This document shows, in pieces, positions 45,329-54,522 of a stretch of 64,000 nucleotides of DNA. Where the stretch lies: positions 1 through 64,000 of the forward strand of contig NZ_JAHQCX010000006.1 of assembly GCF_019042245.1 (NCBI RefSeq). Direction: 5' to 3'. Made by a program: the position numbers and the translations under genes. The stretch's first letter is position 1, and the number at the start of each line of letters is the position of its first letter. The DNA is from Diplocloster modestus. Lineage in GTDB: Bacteria; Bacillota; Clostridia; Lachnospirales; Lachnospiraceae. The notes below the pieces were generated by a model. The model was not told where the DNA came from, did no database searches, and was given only the letters and a program-made list of their open reading frames with translations.

Positions 45329-46813
45329 TTATGTGCCGGATGCCATGGACAGGATACGATCCTGGCTGAACTCCTCTTTCGTAAGTTCTCCGGTCTTACA
45401 GCCCTCACACAATACGATAATCCGGTCTGAGACACCGATCAGTTCTTCCATCTCCGATGAAATCATGAGAATACATTTTCCTTCTTCCGCAAGCTGATTC
45501 AGGAGCTTATAAATCTCCTGCTTTGCGCCGACATCGATTCCTCTCGTCGGTTCATCGAAAATCAGATACTCACAATTGGCCCCCAGCCATTTGGCCAGCA
45601 CGACCTTCTGTTGATTACCGCCGCTTAAGTTCTTGGCTTTCTGTTTCATGGAAGGAGTCTTTATATTCAGCGCGGTCTGCTGGTCTTGTGCCATCTTCCC
45701 TTCCCGTTTTTTGCTGATCATGATCCCCTTGGATATCCGCGGCAGTGACGGCAGGGATATATTTTCCTGCAGGTCGAAATCCAGCAGAAGTCCCAGCTGC
45801 TTTCTGTCTTCCGGGATCAGGCCCATCCCGCAGCGCACGGCCTGCTTCGGCGAACGGATTGTGATTTGTTTTCCGTCCAGATAAAGCGCACCGGTCTCCG
45901 GTTTTCTCAGGCCGTAGATTAATTGCGCCAGCTCCGTCCTGCCTGCCCCTACAAGCCCTCCAAGCCCCAGTATCTCGCCATGCCGGACGGACAGGCTGAT
46001 GTCCTTCACCCCGTTTCCGGAAAAATTCCTGATCTCCAGCCCTACCTCCCCGATCCTGCAGTTCCGGGCCGGAAATGTCTCGTTCAGATCCCTGCCCACC
46101 ATATAATGAATCAGTTCCGTTTTATCTGTATCCTTTGTGTTCAGTGTGGTAATGTACTGTCCGTCCCGTAACACGGAGATCCGGTCTGTAATCTGGAATA
46201 CTTCATCCAGTCTGTGGGAGACGTAGATGATCGTCACGCCTGCTTCTTTCAGCTTCAGAACCAGCTGCAGCATGGTCTGGACTTCTTCCTCCGTCAAAGC
46301 GGCGGAGGGTTCGTCCATAATCAGGATTCTGGCATCCTTCGAAAGGGCTCTGGCAATTTCAACCATCTGCTGATAGGCGACGGTCAGCTTACCGACCGGT
46401 TTTCTGACATCTATTTTGATTCCCAGATCTTCAAATATCTTTCGGGAACGCCTATCCATTTCTTTGCGCTCGATCATCACGCCTTTTCGAACCGCAGAAC
46501 CCAGGAATACATTTTCCGAAACGGAAAGGGCAGGTACCATCATTAATTCCTGGTAAATAATCGCAATGCCGAGATCTTTGGATATCTTCGTATCCATGGC
46601 TTCTACTTTTTTCCCATCCATGTAGATCACGCCGCCGTCCGGCTGGATTGCCCCGGCGATCACTTTGATCAGTGTTGATTTTCCCGCACCGTTTTCTCCC
46701 ATAAGTGCATGGATTTCCCCTTTTCTAAAATCCAGGCTGACTTTGTCCAGAGCCTTTACCCCGGGATATTCTTTCACGATTTCCTGAACCGATAGTATGT
46801 TGTTATTTTCCAT
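45329..46813 (-). CDS. Sugar ABC transporter ATP-binding protein, RbsA/MglA-like
   Basis: 494 aa from the ATG at 46813, with two nucleotide-binding domains: GENGAGKSTLIKVIAGA ... ILIMDEPSAALTEEE and, in the C-terminal half, LGGLVGAGRTELA ... LSGGNQQKVVLAKWLG ... YLIFDEPTRGIDVGAK. The degenerate second Walker A (GAGRT) is normal for CUT2. Operon with esterase, dehydrogenase, binding protein and permease. Confidence 0.94.
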   Translation of the reverse strand: MENNNILSVQEIVKEYPGVKALDKVSLDFRKGEIHALMGENGAGKSTLIKVIAGAIQPDGGVIYMDGKKVEAMDTKISKDLGIAIIYQELMMVPALSVSENVFLGSAVRKGVMIERKEMDRRSRKIFEDLGIKIDVRKPVGKLTVAYQQMVEIARALSKDARILIMDEPSAALTEEEVQTMLQLVLKLKEAGVTIIYVSHRLDEVFQITDRISVLRDGQYITTLNTKDTDKTELIHYMVGRDLNETFPARNCRIGEVGLEIRNFSGNGVKDISLSVRHGEILGLGGLVGAGRTELAQLIYGLRKPETGALYLDGKQITIRSPKQAVRCGMGLIPEDRKQLGLLLDFDLQENISLPSLPRISKGIMISKKREGKMAQDQQTALNIKTPSMKQKAKNLSGGNQQKVVLAKWLGANCEYLIFDEPTRGIDVGAKQEIYKLLNQLAEEGKCILMISSEMEELIGVSDRIIVLCEGCKTGELTKEEFSQDRILSMASGT

Positions 46814-46905
46814 CTCTTCACCCTTTGCTCCTGAAATTCGGATTTGCCCTGTTCTTCCAAGCTTCGAAGCCTGCCCCATATGAGGCAGGCCCCGCAGTAT
46901 CCCTG

Positions 46906-47952
46906 CTATTTCAGGTATTCATCCACATTGGAACTGTCCACGACCTCATTCGGGGTATAGTATACTTCTTCATAGCTGCCACCCAAAAGTGCTTTCAGCG
47001 CTTCCATGATTCCATCCGCCTGTCCCTTCGGGCTGCCAAGGCTTACCGACATTTTAAAAGGAGTGTTATTTTTGATCTTTGTCAGCGCTTCGTCGGTTCC
47101 GTCAATAGAGAAGATGCCCACTTCATCGGCGCCTGTTCCTTTTGCTTCCAGTACTTCGCTTGCACCCAGAGCACCTCCGTCACCAAAACACATAAATGCC
47201 TTCACTTCCGGATGGGCCTGCAGGATATTTTCCGCATTTGACATTCCATCGGTTACATTCGCTGCGGAAGCGGATGCCACAACCTGCGCATTGGGAGCGG
47301 TCTCTTTTAAGCCTTCCTTCATGCCGTCCACACGGTCGATACATTCTTTGATCGAGGGCCATTCATAGATCGCGACCTCTGTCTTGGCATCCTCTCCGAA
47401 CGTTTTATTCAGCCATTCGCCGCAGGCGGTTCCCACCATTTTCCCTACAGTAAAGTTATCATTAATATAGGAAAGATCTGCTTCCGGGAAAGAGACTCCG
47501 TCCGCCATCATATAGATCCCTTTGTCATGCGCTTTCTTCGATACGTCCGTCAGAGAATTCGCATCGGCCGGCTGGACAACTACCACATCCACGCCGCTGG
47601 TCACAAAATTCTCAACCTGGGTAATCTGTTTTCCGGAGTCCGCGCCATTGTCGACCGCAGCTACTTCCCATCCCAGTTCTTCGCACATTTCCGTGATATA
47701 CTGGATCTTTGCCGCCCAGGTAGGATTTGCCAGATCCTGTATCGTATAGCCGATCTTATAACTGCCTTTCTCACCATTCTGATTCTCCTGCCCCGCAGCA
47801 GGGGCTGCCGTGTCCTTATCTGTCCCGGTTCCCTGGGGAGTTGCAAGAGCATCTGATTTTGCAGGTTCCTCCGCATTTGAGGTACATCCTGTCATCAGCA
47901 TGATTCCCGCCAGCATAGCCGCTAACACACTTTTCATAATCTTTCTCTTCAT
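46906..47952 (-). CDS. Sugar-binding lipoprotein, RbsB-like
   Basis: 348 aa. Lipobox LMTGC puts the lipidated Cys at about 23; then a linker rich in Ala/Gly/Gln. Periplasmic-binding protein type I fold with VVVVQPADANSLTDVSKKAHDKGIYMM, ILQAHPEVKAFMCFGDGGALGASEVLEAKGTG and VSLGSPKGQADGIMEALKALLGG. Likely delivers the sugar to the RbsA/RbsC pair downstream. Confidence 0.93.
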   Translation of the reverse strand: MKRKIMKSVLAAMLAGIMLMTGCTSNAEEPAKSDALATPQGTGTDKDTAAPAAGQENQNGEKGSYKIGYTIQDLANPTWAAKIQYITEMCEELGWEVAAVDNGADSGKQITQVENFVTSGVDVVVVQPADANSLTDVSKKAHDKGIYMMADGVSFPEADLSYINDNFTVGKMVGTACGEWLNKTFGEDAKTEVAIYEWPSIKECIDRVDGMKEGLKETAPNAQVVASASAANVTDGMSNAENILQAHPEVKAFMCFGDGGALGASEVLEAKGTGADEVGIFSIDGTDEALTKIKNNTPFKMSVSLGSPKGQADGIMEALKALLGGSYEEVYYTPNEVVDSSNVDEYLK

Positions 47953-48014
47953 TTTTCTTCTCCTTTATTCTTTGAAATTTAAATAAAAACTACCTGTATC
48001 GATTTATCGTAAAA

Positions 48015-49040
48015 CTAGATCCAGGGTGATATGACATATTTTCCCTTGGATCTTCGTTCCGGGCTGCTGAGTATGCCAGCTAATTCACCGAGCCCTGCGG
48101 TTTCACAGATCATGGACTTAACATCCACCTGACCGGAATCGATCAGGTCCAGCGCTCTTTTCTGGGTATAGGGATTAATATAGGAAGATTTCAGTTCTAT
48201 TTCTTTTTCAAATATTTCAAAAGGTCTTATCTTAAGCTCATCATCCGGTTTCGTGAGACCGAACATCATCACAACCGATTTCTTACCAGCCAGATCAATG
48301 GCCTGCCGGATTGTATTTACATTACCTACACATTCAATCACCGTGTCCAGTCTGCTGATTCCCTGTTCTGCCAGCAACTTCCCGACGTCTGTCCCAATCG
48401 GGTTTATGCACAGATCCGCTCCCATTCTGCGGCCCATATCGCGTTTGCCTTCTACGGGTTCCAGCAGCACAACCGAGGCCGCACCTGAAAGCTTGGACAG
48501 CTGAACCATAAGCAGGCCGATCATTCCGCCGCCGATCACCGCCACATGGCTGCCCGGCTGAACCCCGCACATGTCAATGCCGTGTAGGCAGCAGGCCAGA
48601 GGTTCCGTCATCGCCCCCTGTTCAAAACTGGTATGTTTCCCCAACCGGTATACCTGTCTTTCATCCACGCTGCAGTATTGGGCAAATCCACCGTTCACAG
48701 TGGTTCCATAGCCGGTCATGTGTTCGCAGAAATGCGCGATTCCATCCCGGCAATACGCACAGTTTCCGCAGTAATGATTCGGGTCCACACTCACTCTCTC
48801 GCCAGCCCTGATCCCTGTGACTAGTTTACCTGCCGCTTCCACAACACCTGAAAACTCGTGCCCCAGGATCGTAGGAGGCGTACAGGCCGCCGCCCCCTTG
48901 TCTCCCTCATAAATATGTACATCCGTTCCGCATATGCCGCAGGCCTCTACTTTGATCAGCACATCTCTTTCGCCTACCTGCGGCATCGGCACCTCTTCCA
49001 CCTTGATGTCATGTTTTCCATAAAATACTGCTGCTTTCAT
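48015..49040 (-). CDS. Zinc-dependent polyol/threonine-type dehydrogenase
   Basis: 341 aa medium-chain dehydrogenase. Catalytic zinc ligands in GICGTDVHIYEGDKG and LGHEFSGVV; structural zinc CGNCAYCRDGIAHFCEHM; Rossmann VIGGGMIGLLMVQLSKL. Closest recognisable classes are sorbitol/L-iditol or L-threonine dehydrogenase. In a sugar-uptake operon, oxidation of a polyol or a sugar is most likely. Overlaps the esterase stop by 4 nt. Confidence 0.88.
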   Translation of the reverse strand: MKAAVFYGKHDIKVEEVPMPQVGERDVLIKVEACGICGTDVHIYEGDKGAAACTPPTILGHEFSGVVEAAGKLVTGIRAGERVSVDPNHYCGNCAYCRDGIAHFCEHMTGYGTTVNGGFAQYCSVDERQVYRLGKHTSFEQGAMTEPLACCLHGIDMCGVQPGSHVAVIGGGMIGLLMVQLSKLSGAASVVLLEPVEGKRDMGRRMGADLCINPIGTDVGKLLAEQGISRLDTVIECVGNVNTIRQAIDLAGKKSVVMMFGLTKPDDELKIRPFEIFEKEIELKSSYINPYTQKRALDLIDSGQVDVKSMICETAGLGELAGILSSPERRSKGKYVISPWI

Positions 49041-49873
49041 TGTCTGCCTTCTTTCTTTAAATGTTTGTTCAGAAATTCCAAAACGATCAGTTTTGTCTCT
49101 TCCTGTACAAATGGCTCATCGGCGTGTCCCGCCCCCTCCAATATACAGCACTCTGCCGGGATTCCCCGGTCAGTCAGCGCTCTGTACAGTTCTTCGCTCT
49201 GCCCGGGCGGAACTTGTGTATCCGCGTCTCCATGCAGCAGCATGGTCGGAGGGCACTCATCCTTCAATAAGTTCATGATGTCGGGATACTGCTTAAAATC
49301 AGGAGGTACCGGCACAACTTCCGGACAAAAATCCATCTCCGAGGGTTTTGTCACAGGATAGAAAGCCACAACCGCCTGCACATTTACCGGATATTCCTCA
49401 TATCCGCCGGTCTTATACTCTTGATCATCACCGGTCACACCGGCCAGCAGACTCAGATATCCGCCGGCTGATTCTCCGGCCAGTGCAAAGCGTTCCGGGT
49501 CTAAATTGTATTCTTTGGCATGGGCCCTCAGGAATCGGACCGCTGATTTGATATCCTCCAGTTGTTCCGGGAACCTGGTACGGCAGGTAGTACCGTATTC
49601 CACGCTTGCCACAGCGTATCCCCTCTTCGCGAACCAGGCAAGTTCCGGAATCCAGACATTCCGGTCCATTGTAGTAAAACCTCCTCCGCATAACCAGACT
49701 ATCAACGGCAGCTTTTCTTTCCTGTCGTATTCAAAAAACTGTCTGCTGCGCATCAAGCTCAATTTCAATGGCCGGTAGGTAGCGCCGCACCATTCGCTGC
49801 GCTGTCCGTAGACAATTTCCGACGCTAAAGTGACGACTCGCTTTTCTTTTGGGATTGACATATGTCGTAACAT
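49037..49873 (-). CDS. Alpha/beta-hydrolase esterase
   Basis: 278 aa from the ATG at 49873 (GGGGGAAG ahead). HSL/BD-FAE-like: oxyanion VWLCGGGF, nucleophile GESAGGYLSLLAG, acid in LHGDADTQVP and His in GAGHADEPF, so the triad is complete. Probably removes acyl groups (for example acetyl) from an imported sugar. First gene of the operon with dehydrogenase and RbsABC-like transporter. Confidence 0.88.
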   Translation of the reverse strand: MLRHMSIPKEKRVVTLASEIVYGQRSEWCGATYRPLKLSLMRSRQFFEYDRKEKLPLIVWLCGGGFTTMDRNVWIPELAWFAKRGYAVASVEYGTTCRTRFPEQLEDIKSAVRFLRAHAKEYNLDPERFALAGESAGGYLSLLAGVTGDDQEYKTGGYEEYPVNVQAVVAFYPVTKPSEMDFCPEVVPVPPDFKQYPDIMNLLKDECPPTMLLHGDADTQVPPGQSEELYRALTDRGIPAECCILEGAGHADEPFVQEETKLIVLEFLNKHLKKEGRQ

Positions 49874-49928
49874 TTCTTCCCCCTTTTGTAATTTACTTAT
49901 GTAAATGTGTTTTATTAAACTAATTATT

Positions 49929-49957
49929 ATATTATCAGAATTGATTCCATATAACAA
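49929..49957 (-). promoter_or_regulatory. Promoter of the esterase-RbsABC operon
   Basis: Minus strand TTGTTA, 17-nt spacer, TAATAT, 56 nt upstream of the esterase ATG in a very AT-rich divergent intergenic region (49874-50208). Confidence 0.5.
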
Positions 49958-50135
49958 TTTCTAATTTTGCTAAATTTTGAGATTATTTTTTGTACATTTG
50001 TTATAAATTCAAAAAATTAATGTAAAATATTAATAAAAACACTCTCGTAAAGGTAGAAAATCGAGATTGATGAAAATATAAATAACCGAATATTATTGAG
50101 ACAGGTATGTGATTTCCACTTTACTAAAGGAATGA

Positions 50136-50164
50136 TTGACTTTTTCCTTTCTTACTGTTATATT
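50136..50164 (+). promoter_or_regulatory. Promoter of the ROK regulator
   Basis: TTGACT, 17-nt spacer, TATATT, 45 nt upstream of the TTG start of the ROK gene. Confidence 0.65.
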
Positions 50165-50176
50165 GTTTTATATACA

Positions 50177-50190
50177 ACTTTTGTAAAAGT
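50177..50190. promoter_or_regulatory. Operator-like palindrome at the ROK start
   Basis: ACTTTTGTAAAAGT, a 14-bp palindrome just after the predicted transcription start and before the GAGGTG ribosome binding site; suitable for ROK autorepression. Confidence 0.4.
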
Positions 50191-50208
50191 CTTATGAGGT
50201 GAAAACAA

Positions 50209-51354
50209 TTGAATGCAACAACCCTAACATCCACAGATTTAAAGAAAATCAACAGAAGTAAAGTATTTGAAAACATCTATAATAATAAAATCACCTCCCG
50301 ACAGACCATTGCCACCGATCTCAATCTCAGTCTGCCCACCGTAAACCAGAATCTGAAAGAACTGGAGGAGCTGGGCCTCATCGAAAAGAATGGCCTGTAT
50401 CAGTCTACCGGCGGCCGGAAAGCGCAGATGATCTCCTGTGTCCACACAGCCCGAATCGGTATCGGAGTAGAAGTTCTGAAATCTATCTCCTATATCGCTG
50501 CTATCGATCTCTATGGCCACTCGCTGGAAGAATCCTCGCTCATGCTCCAGTTCGATAACACAGAAGATTGCTTCCAGAAATTAGCGGACTGGATCAACCA
50601 GTTCATACGGGAAATTCCATATCCCGCAGAACATATTCTGGGAGTTGGCATCGGAATTCAGGGACTTACCTCACAGGACGGCAAACTGGCAACTTATGCG
50701 GAGATCCTGGGTGCCACTGATATGTCTCTGGACAGTTTTTCCAGGTATATTTCTCTCCCCTGTATCTTAATCCACGATTCTGAAGCCGCTGCCTTCGCCG
50801 AGCTCTGGCACCAAAAAGAGATCACAGACGGTGTCTATGTCTCACTGAACCGGAATCTGGGAGGAGCGGTTATACTCAACAAACATATCTATCACGGCCA
50901 GGAAGCCCGAAGCGGCGTTTTTGAACATATGTGTATGGTGCCGGACGGAAAGCCTTGTTACTGTGGGAAAAAGGGCTGTGTGGAAGCGTATTGCTCCGCC
51001 AACAGTCTGAAAGAATTGATAAAAGAATCTGGGATAGAAGAAGATTTCAACAGCTTTTTTAACTATCTGCGGCATGGCGACAAGATACGGCAGGACATCT
51101 GGACCTCCTATCTGCGCAATCTCGCACTGGCAATCAGCAATATACATACGGTTCTGGATAATGATGTAATCCTGGGCGGGCTGGTTCAAACCTATATCTG
51201 TGCGGAAGACATTACGGTTCTATATAGCTTTGTCCAGGAATATTATCCATTTCCGCTTCACAATTTCTCTATTAAGCCGGGAATATGCGGGGAACGGTCT
51301 GCCACCATCGGCTGCGCTCTTTACTATATAGACAAATTTTTGAAGGGTATATGA
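50209..51354 (+). CDS. ROK-family transcriptional regulator (NagC/XylR type)
   Basis: 381 aa with a TTG start (GAGGTG 8 nt ahead). N-terminal winged helix (ITSRQTIATDLNLSLPTVNQNLKELEELGLI), then a ROK sugar-kinase-like domain with the zinc motif CYCGKKGCVEAYCSANSL. Divergent from the esterase-dehydrogenase-RbsABC operon, so it is the probable repressor, released by the imported sugar. Confidence 0.93.
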   Translation: MNATTLTSTDLKKINRSKVFENIYNNKITSRQTIATDLNLSLPTVNQNLKELEELGLIEKNGLYQSTGGRKAQMISCVHTARIGIGVEVLKSISYIAAIDLYGHSLEESSLMLQFDNTEDCFQKLADWINQFIREIPYPAEHILGVGIGIQGLTSQDGKLATYAEILGATDMSLDSFSRYISLPCILIHDSEAAAFAELWHQKEITDGVYVSLNRNLGGAVILNKHIYHGQEARSGVFEHMCMVPDGKPCYCGKKGCVEAYCSANSLKELIKESGIEEDFNSFFNYLRHGDKIRQDIWTSYLRNLALAISNIHTVLDNDVILGGLVQTYICAEDITVLYSFVQEYYPFPLHNFSIKPGICGERSATIGCALYYIDKFLKGI

Positions 51355-51382
51355 ATTTGTACACTCCTCTTAAGAAAAGCTA

Positions 51383-51418
51383 AAAAGGACACCGCCATGT
51401 GTGGCAGTGTCCTTTTTT
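51383..51418. terminator. Bidirectional terminator between ROK gene and lipoprotein
   Basis: AAAGGACAC/GTGTCCTTT with an inner GCCA/TGGC stem; T-runs on both strands (TTTTTT plus, CCTTTTTAG minus) between converging genes. Confidence 0.85.
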
Positions 51419-51434
51419 GGATTACCGTATTATA

Positions 51435-51821
51435 TTATTGTGCTGCGCCGTTAGGGGTTGCAGTCGTTTCTACACCATCGTTGGTTCCGTTTCCGGTCAG
51501 ATCATCCGCTGCGTCCTTTACGCCGTCTACTGCTTCATCAACTGCGCCGGCAGCTCCGTCGATAATATCCCCGGCAGCATTTCCTGCTGTACCGTCATTA
51601 TTATCCGTGGCATCGGTTCCTTCCGTGGCGCTGTTGTTGGTGGTTCCGGGCGTTGCTGTAGCGGCAGGTGTCGCTGTGGCATTGGTTCCGGATTCTGTGG
51701 TGGTACCTGTACCGTTACCTGTGGTGTTGTCATTATTTTTCTTGTCGTTGCTGCAGGCCGTAGCCAGGCAAATCATAAGTAATACTGTCACACTTAAGAA
51801 TAATTTCTTAAACTGTTTCAT
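51435..51821 (-). CDS. Low-complexity lipoprotein
   Basis: 128 aa from the ATG at 51821 (AAGGAG ahead; the frame upstream to 51908 is not needed). Lipobox ICLATAC gives a lipidated Cys near residue 21. The rest is Thr/Asn/Gly/Ala/Asp-rich with no fold signature, except a short amphipathic stretch (GDIIDGAAGAVDEAVDGVKDAADD). Function unknown; probably an exposed envelope protein. Confidence 0.75.
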   Translation of the reverse strand: MKQFKKLFLSVTVLLMICLATACSNDKKNNDNTTGNGTGTTTESGTNATATPAATATPGTTNNSATEGTDATDNNDGTAGNAAGDIIDGAAGAVDEAVDGVKDAADDLTGNGTNDGVETTATPNGAAQ

Positions 51822-52025
51822 AATAGTATCTCCTTTTCCATATTCTATAGACAGCAATGTTCTTGCTTTTCTGTTTTTAATATGGGCAGTTTTCCATATT
51901 TTATACATGAATTCTTTATGAATATCACAAAGCTTATTCTATATTATAAGGACTTTTTGGAGATGCTATTTTATAAATGAAAAGCCTAGTTCTTCACCGA
52001 TCAGAATCACATGAATACGGATCCT

Positions 52026-53039
52026 CTATCTCTGTGATCTTTTCTTTAGAGAACCTCCCTCATAAAATTCATAATTCAGTATGTAATTGGTAATCTGGCA
52101 TTTTGTCTTGGACTCGGCATTACGAATGATATGTTCCACCGCCGTCCGGGCCATCTTCTCCACCGGCTGTAAAATACAGGTTAGACTTGGTCGCACCAGC
52201 CCCGTAAAATCAATAGCGTCAAAGCATACCACAGAAATATCCTCCGGTACATACAGTCCCGCTCTCTCCAGAGCGAGGATCGTGCCGCAAGCCTGCATGT
52301 TATTAGGTACATAGATCGCTGTGGGAAGCGTCCGACGGCTCAGGATCTGGCTGACTAACTGTGATACGCTCTCTGAGTTATATTTGCCATAATATATATC
52401 TTCTTCGCCACAGGGCAGCTCATGATCCCGCATGCAATCGCGAAAGCCCCTGAGCCTGTCGATGGCTGTCGTCTCCTCTACGATTCCGGAGATGGCCACG
52501 ATATCCTTATGTCCATATGAAATCAGTTTTTCTGTTAACTCATAACCTGCTTTGTGGTTATCAATTCCTACAAAAGAATAGCTGTTCTTAGTTACCCGAG
52601 GTATATTGTCCACGAACACCACATTTCCAAGTTCATTTTCCCGCTCATAGATGTCGTTCTGACATGCTTGTGAGATAATAATACCCATGACATTTTTGAC
52701 TTTTAAAAGATCGTAGTACATCTGCTCTCTCGTAATATCTTCGTCTGTATTGCAGAAGATCATATTATAGCCGTGATAGCTGAGCTCTCGGTCTATCGCC
52801 TGCAGCATCCGGGGATAGAACACATTTGTGATATCCGGCAGGATCACGCCCACGATGGAACTGCTGCTGAGCTTTAACGATCTGGCCATATTATTTGGCA
52901 CATAGGACAATTTATTGGCCGCGTCCATTACCCGCTGCCTGGTCACCTCTGAAATCCGCCCTTTTCCGTTCAACGCCCTGCTTACGGTTGATATAGAAAG
53001 CCCCAGGTATTCGGAGAGATCCTTCAGATTCGAACTCAT
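52026..53039 (-). CDS. LacI-family regulator 1
   Basis: 337 aa. N-terminal HTH NLKDLSEYLGLSISTVSRALNGKGRISEVTR and the hinge NMARSLKLSSSSIVGVILPDITN, then the sugar-binding core. It is a paralogue of LacI-2 at 55065 (very similar HTH, hinge and overall length). A perfect operator GCAAACGTTTGC lies 137 nt upstream, suggesting autoregulation. Next gene upstream on the strand is the M24-family protein. Confidence 0.94.
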   Translation of the reverse strand: MSSNLKDLSEYLGLSISTVSRALNGKGRISEVTRQRVMDAANKLSYVPNNMARSLKLSSSSIVGVILPDITNVFYPRMLQAIDRELSYHGYNMIFCNTDEDITREQMYYDLLKVKNVMGIIISQACQNDIYERENELGNVVFVDNIPRVTKNSYSFVGIDNHKAGYELTEKLISYGHKDIVAISGIVEETTAIDRLRGFRDCMRDHELPCGEEDIYYGKYNSESVSQLVSQILSRRTLPTAIYVPNNMQACGTILALERAGLYVPEDISVVCFDAIDFTGLVRPSLTCILQPVEKMARTAVEHIIRNAESKTKCQITNYILNYEFYEGGSLKKRSQR

Positions 53040-53166
53040 ACCGGCTACCTGTTTATGTAACAGCAGATGGCGCGGATCTGCTCTCCAAAGGAGACGTCAT
53101 AGCAGGGCGGCATGACGGTTAATTCTGGTATTTGATTCATATGGATTCATCCTTTCCTCAATATCT

Positions 53167-53197
53167 TAGGCTTGGGCAAACGTTTGCACTTAGCCTA
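53167..53197. promoter_or_regulatory. LacI-type operator upstream of LacI-1
   Basis: Perfect 12-bp palindrome GCAAACGTTTGC (53176-53187), within a longer inverted repeat closed by TAGGCT/AGCCTA. The central CG and AAACGTTT core match LacI/GalR/CcpA-type sites. Confidence 0.7.
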
Positions 53198-53260
53198 AAA
53201 TTTTCTGCCCCGGCGCAGCTGTATCATCTAATGCGGGCACAGGACAGTATTTTTTAGCTT

Positions 53261-53317
53261 GGGGACATGTCCATTTCAGTTTGGGACATGTCCATATTGG
53301 TTTGGACATGTCCCAAA
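53261..53317. repeat. Three GGACATGTCC palindromes
   Basis: GGACATGTCC occurs at 53263-53272, 53284-53293 and 53304-53313. The last two form a 14-bp inverted repeat (TTTGGGACATGTCC/GGACATGTCCCAAA) that could act as terminator for the M24 gene, whose stop is at 53322. Confidence 0.7.
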
Positions 53318-53321
53318 TTGA

Positions 53322-54491
53322 TTAGCACTCTATCTCGTGGATGGTGCCGATCTGAGGGCTGAGCAGGTCACAGCCGTTCTCTGTGATGACAATGGGTTTC
53401 TCCCAGCGCAGTCCGAAATTCGGTCCCATAGCAAAGGTGTCGATCTGGAATGTCATGTTGGGTAAAAGGGGATAATCGGAAATGGTCTCCATCCACGGAG
53501 CCTCCACTTCAATCAAGCCCAAACCATGGCAGGGTCCATACAGAAGGTTCTCTCCGTAGCCATTCTCCTGGAAGTATTTGATGAAATCCTTTGCTACATC
53601 CGCTGCGGTCACTCCGGCTTTTAGCTGTTTCTCAGTCCACATATGGGCTTTCAGGCAGAATTCCACCAGCTCTTTTTTGAGCCCGGCCAGCGGGCCCATG
53701 GATACGGGCATACCGATGGAGGGAGAGTATCCGTCGATCTTGGCAGCCAGGTTGATCTGAACGATATCACCTTTCTGGATTTCCCGGTAAGAGGAGCGGG
53801 AGATCGCATGCTGGGTGGATTTTTCAGAGAATACATAGAGCGGAAGCCCTTCATATTCGCCGCCGTTTTCATAGATTGCTTTCTGGGCGATTCCCACCAT
53901 CTGCAGCTCAGTCACTCCGGGACGCAGGGCTTTGATAACTTCCTTTGTGGCGATCTCCGTAATTCGAGCGGCTTCCCTTAGGCAGGCGATTTCATTGACG
54001 GATTTCACACTTCTCAACGTGGTCATAATATCATCACAGCGGATCAGTTCCGCTTCCGGATAACACTCTTTAATGCCTTCATAGATCACCAGGTTCGTAT
54101 CCAGCCAGGCTGCCATTCCGATCTTAATGTGGTCTCCGGTAACGCCTAATTCTTTGAAAACCTCCCGAAAATTCGTGGGATGCAGCTCCGGATACTGGGG
54201 ATTGGCAGACTCGCGGTATTCGCGGAGTACGCGCACCTTGTCAATGTGGCCGAAATCGGAAGCAAAAATCTGACTCTCAGGACCAACCATCAGCGCGCAG
54301 TCACCGGACGGTGTGATCGCCACGCCGGCCCGCTCGAATACCGGCCAAAACCCGGATAGATATCTGGTGTTCGCATAGTCCGCTTCCGAGCCGTTTACCA
54401 CTAATATATCCAGGCCCCGCTCGCCGGCCAGTTTCGCTGCCCTGGCTATTCTCTGTTTATATTCTTCGTCCGGAATCATTACTCTTTTCAT
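53322..54491 (-). CDS. M24-family (pita-bread) protein with degenerate metal site
   Basis: 389 aa with creatinase-like N-terminal domain and C-terminal pita-bread fold (GDIVQINLAAKIDGYSPSIG, GPCHGLGLIEVEAPWM, FQIDTFAMGPN). In metallo-peptidases of the family two Asp ligands stand where this protein has Asn247 and Ser258, and Asp351 replaces the first Glu; His322 and Glu364 remain. It is therefore unlikely to be a Mn/Co prolidase. It could act like metal-free creatinase or ectoine hydrolase on a small C-N bond. Downstream partner of the ASRT-family gene; controlled by a LacI operator. Confidence 0.82.
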   Translation of the reverse strand: MKRVMIPDEEYKQRIARAAKLAGERGLDILVVNGSEADYANTRYLSGFWPVFERAGVAITPSGDCALMVGPESQIFASDFGHIDKVRVLREYRESANPQYPELHPTNFREVFKELGVTGDHIKIGMAAWLDTNLVIYEGIKECYPEAELIRCDDIMTTLRSVKSVNEIACLREAARITEIATKEVIKALRPGVTELQMVGIAQKAIYENGGEYEGLPLYVFSEKSTQHAISRSSYREIQKGDIVQINLAAKIDGYSPSIGMPVSMGPLAGLKKELVEFCLKAHMWTEKQLKAGVTAADVAKDFIKYFQENGYGENLLYGPCHGLGLIEVEAPWMETISDYPLLPNMTFQIDTFAMGPNFGLRWEKPIVITENGCDLLSPQIGTIHEIEC

Positions 54492-54522
54492 TTACTGTTC
54501 CTCCATTATCTTTTTTATTTTA

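Noticed and set aside
53322-54491. Standard Xaa-Pro aminopeptidase annotation
   Set aside because: Key metal ligands (two Asp, one Glu) are replaced; family placement kept but peptidase activity not claimed.
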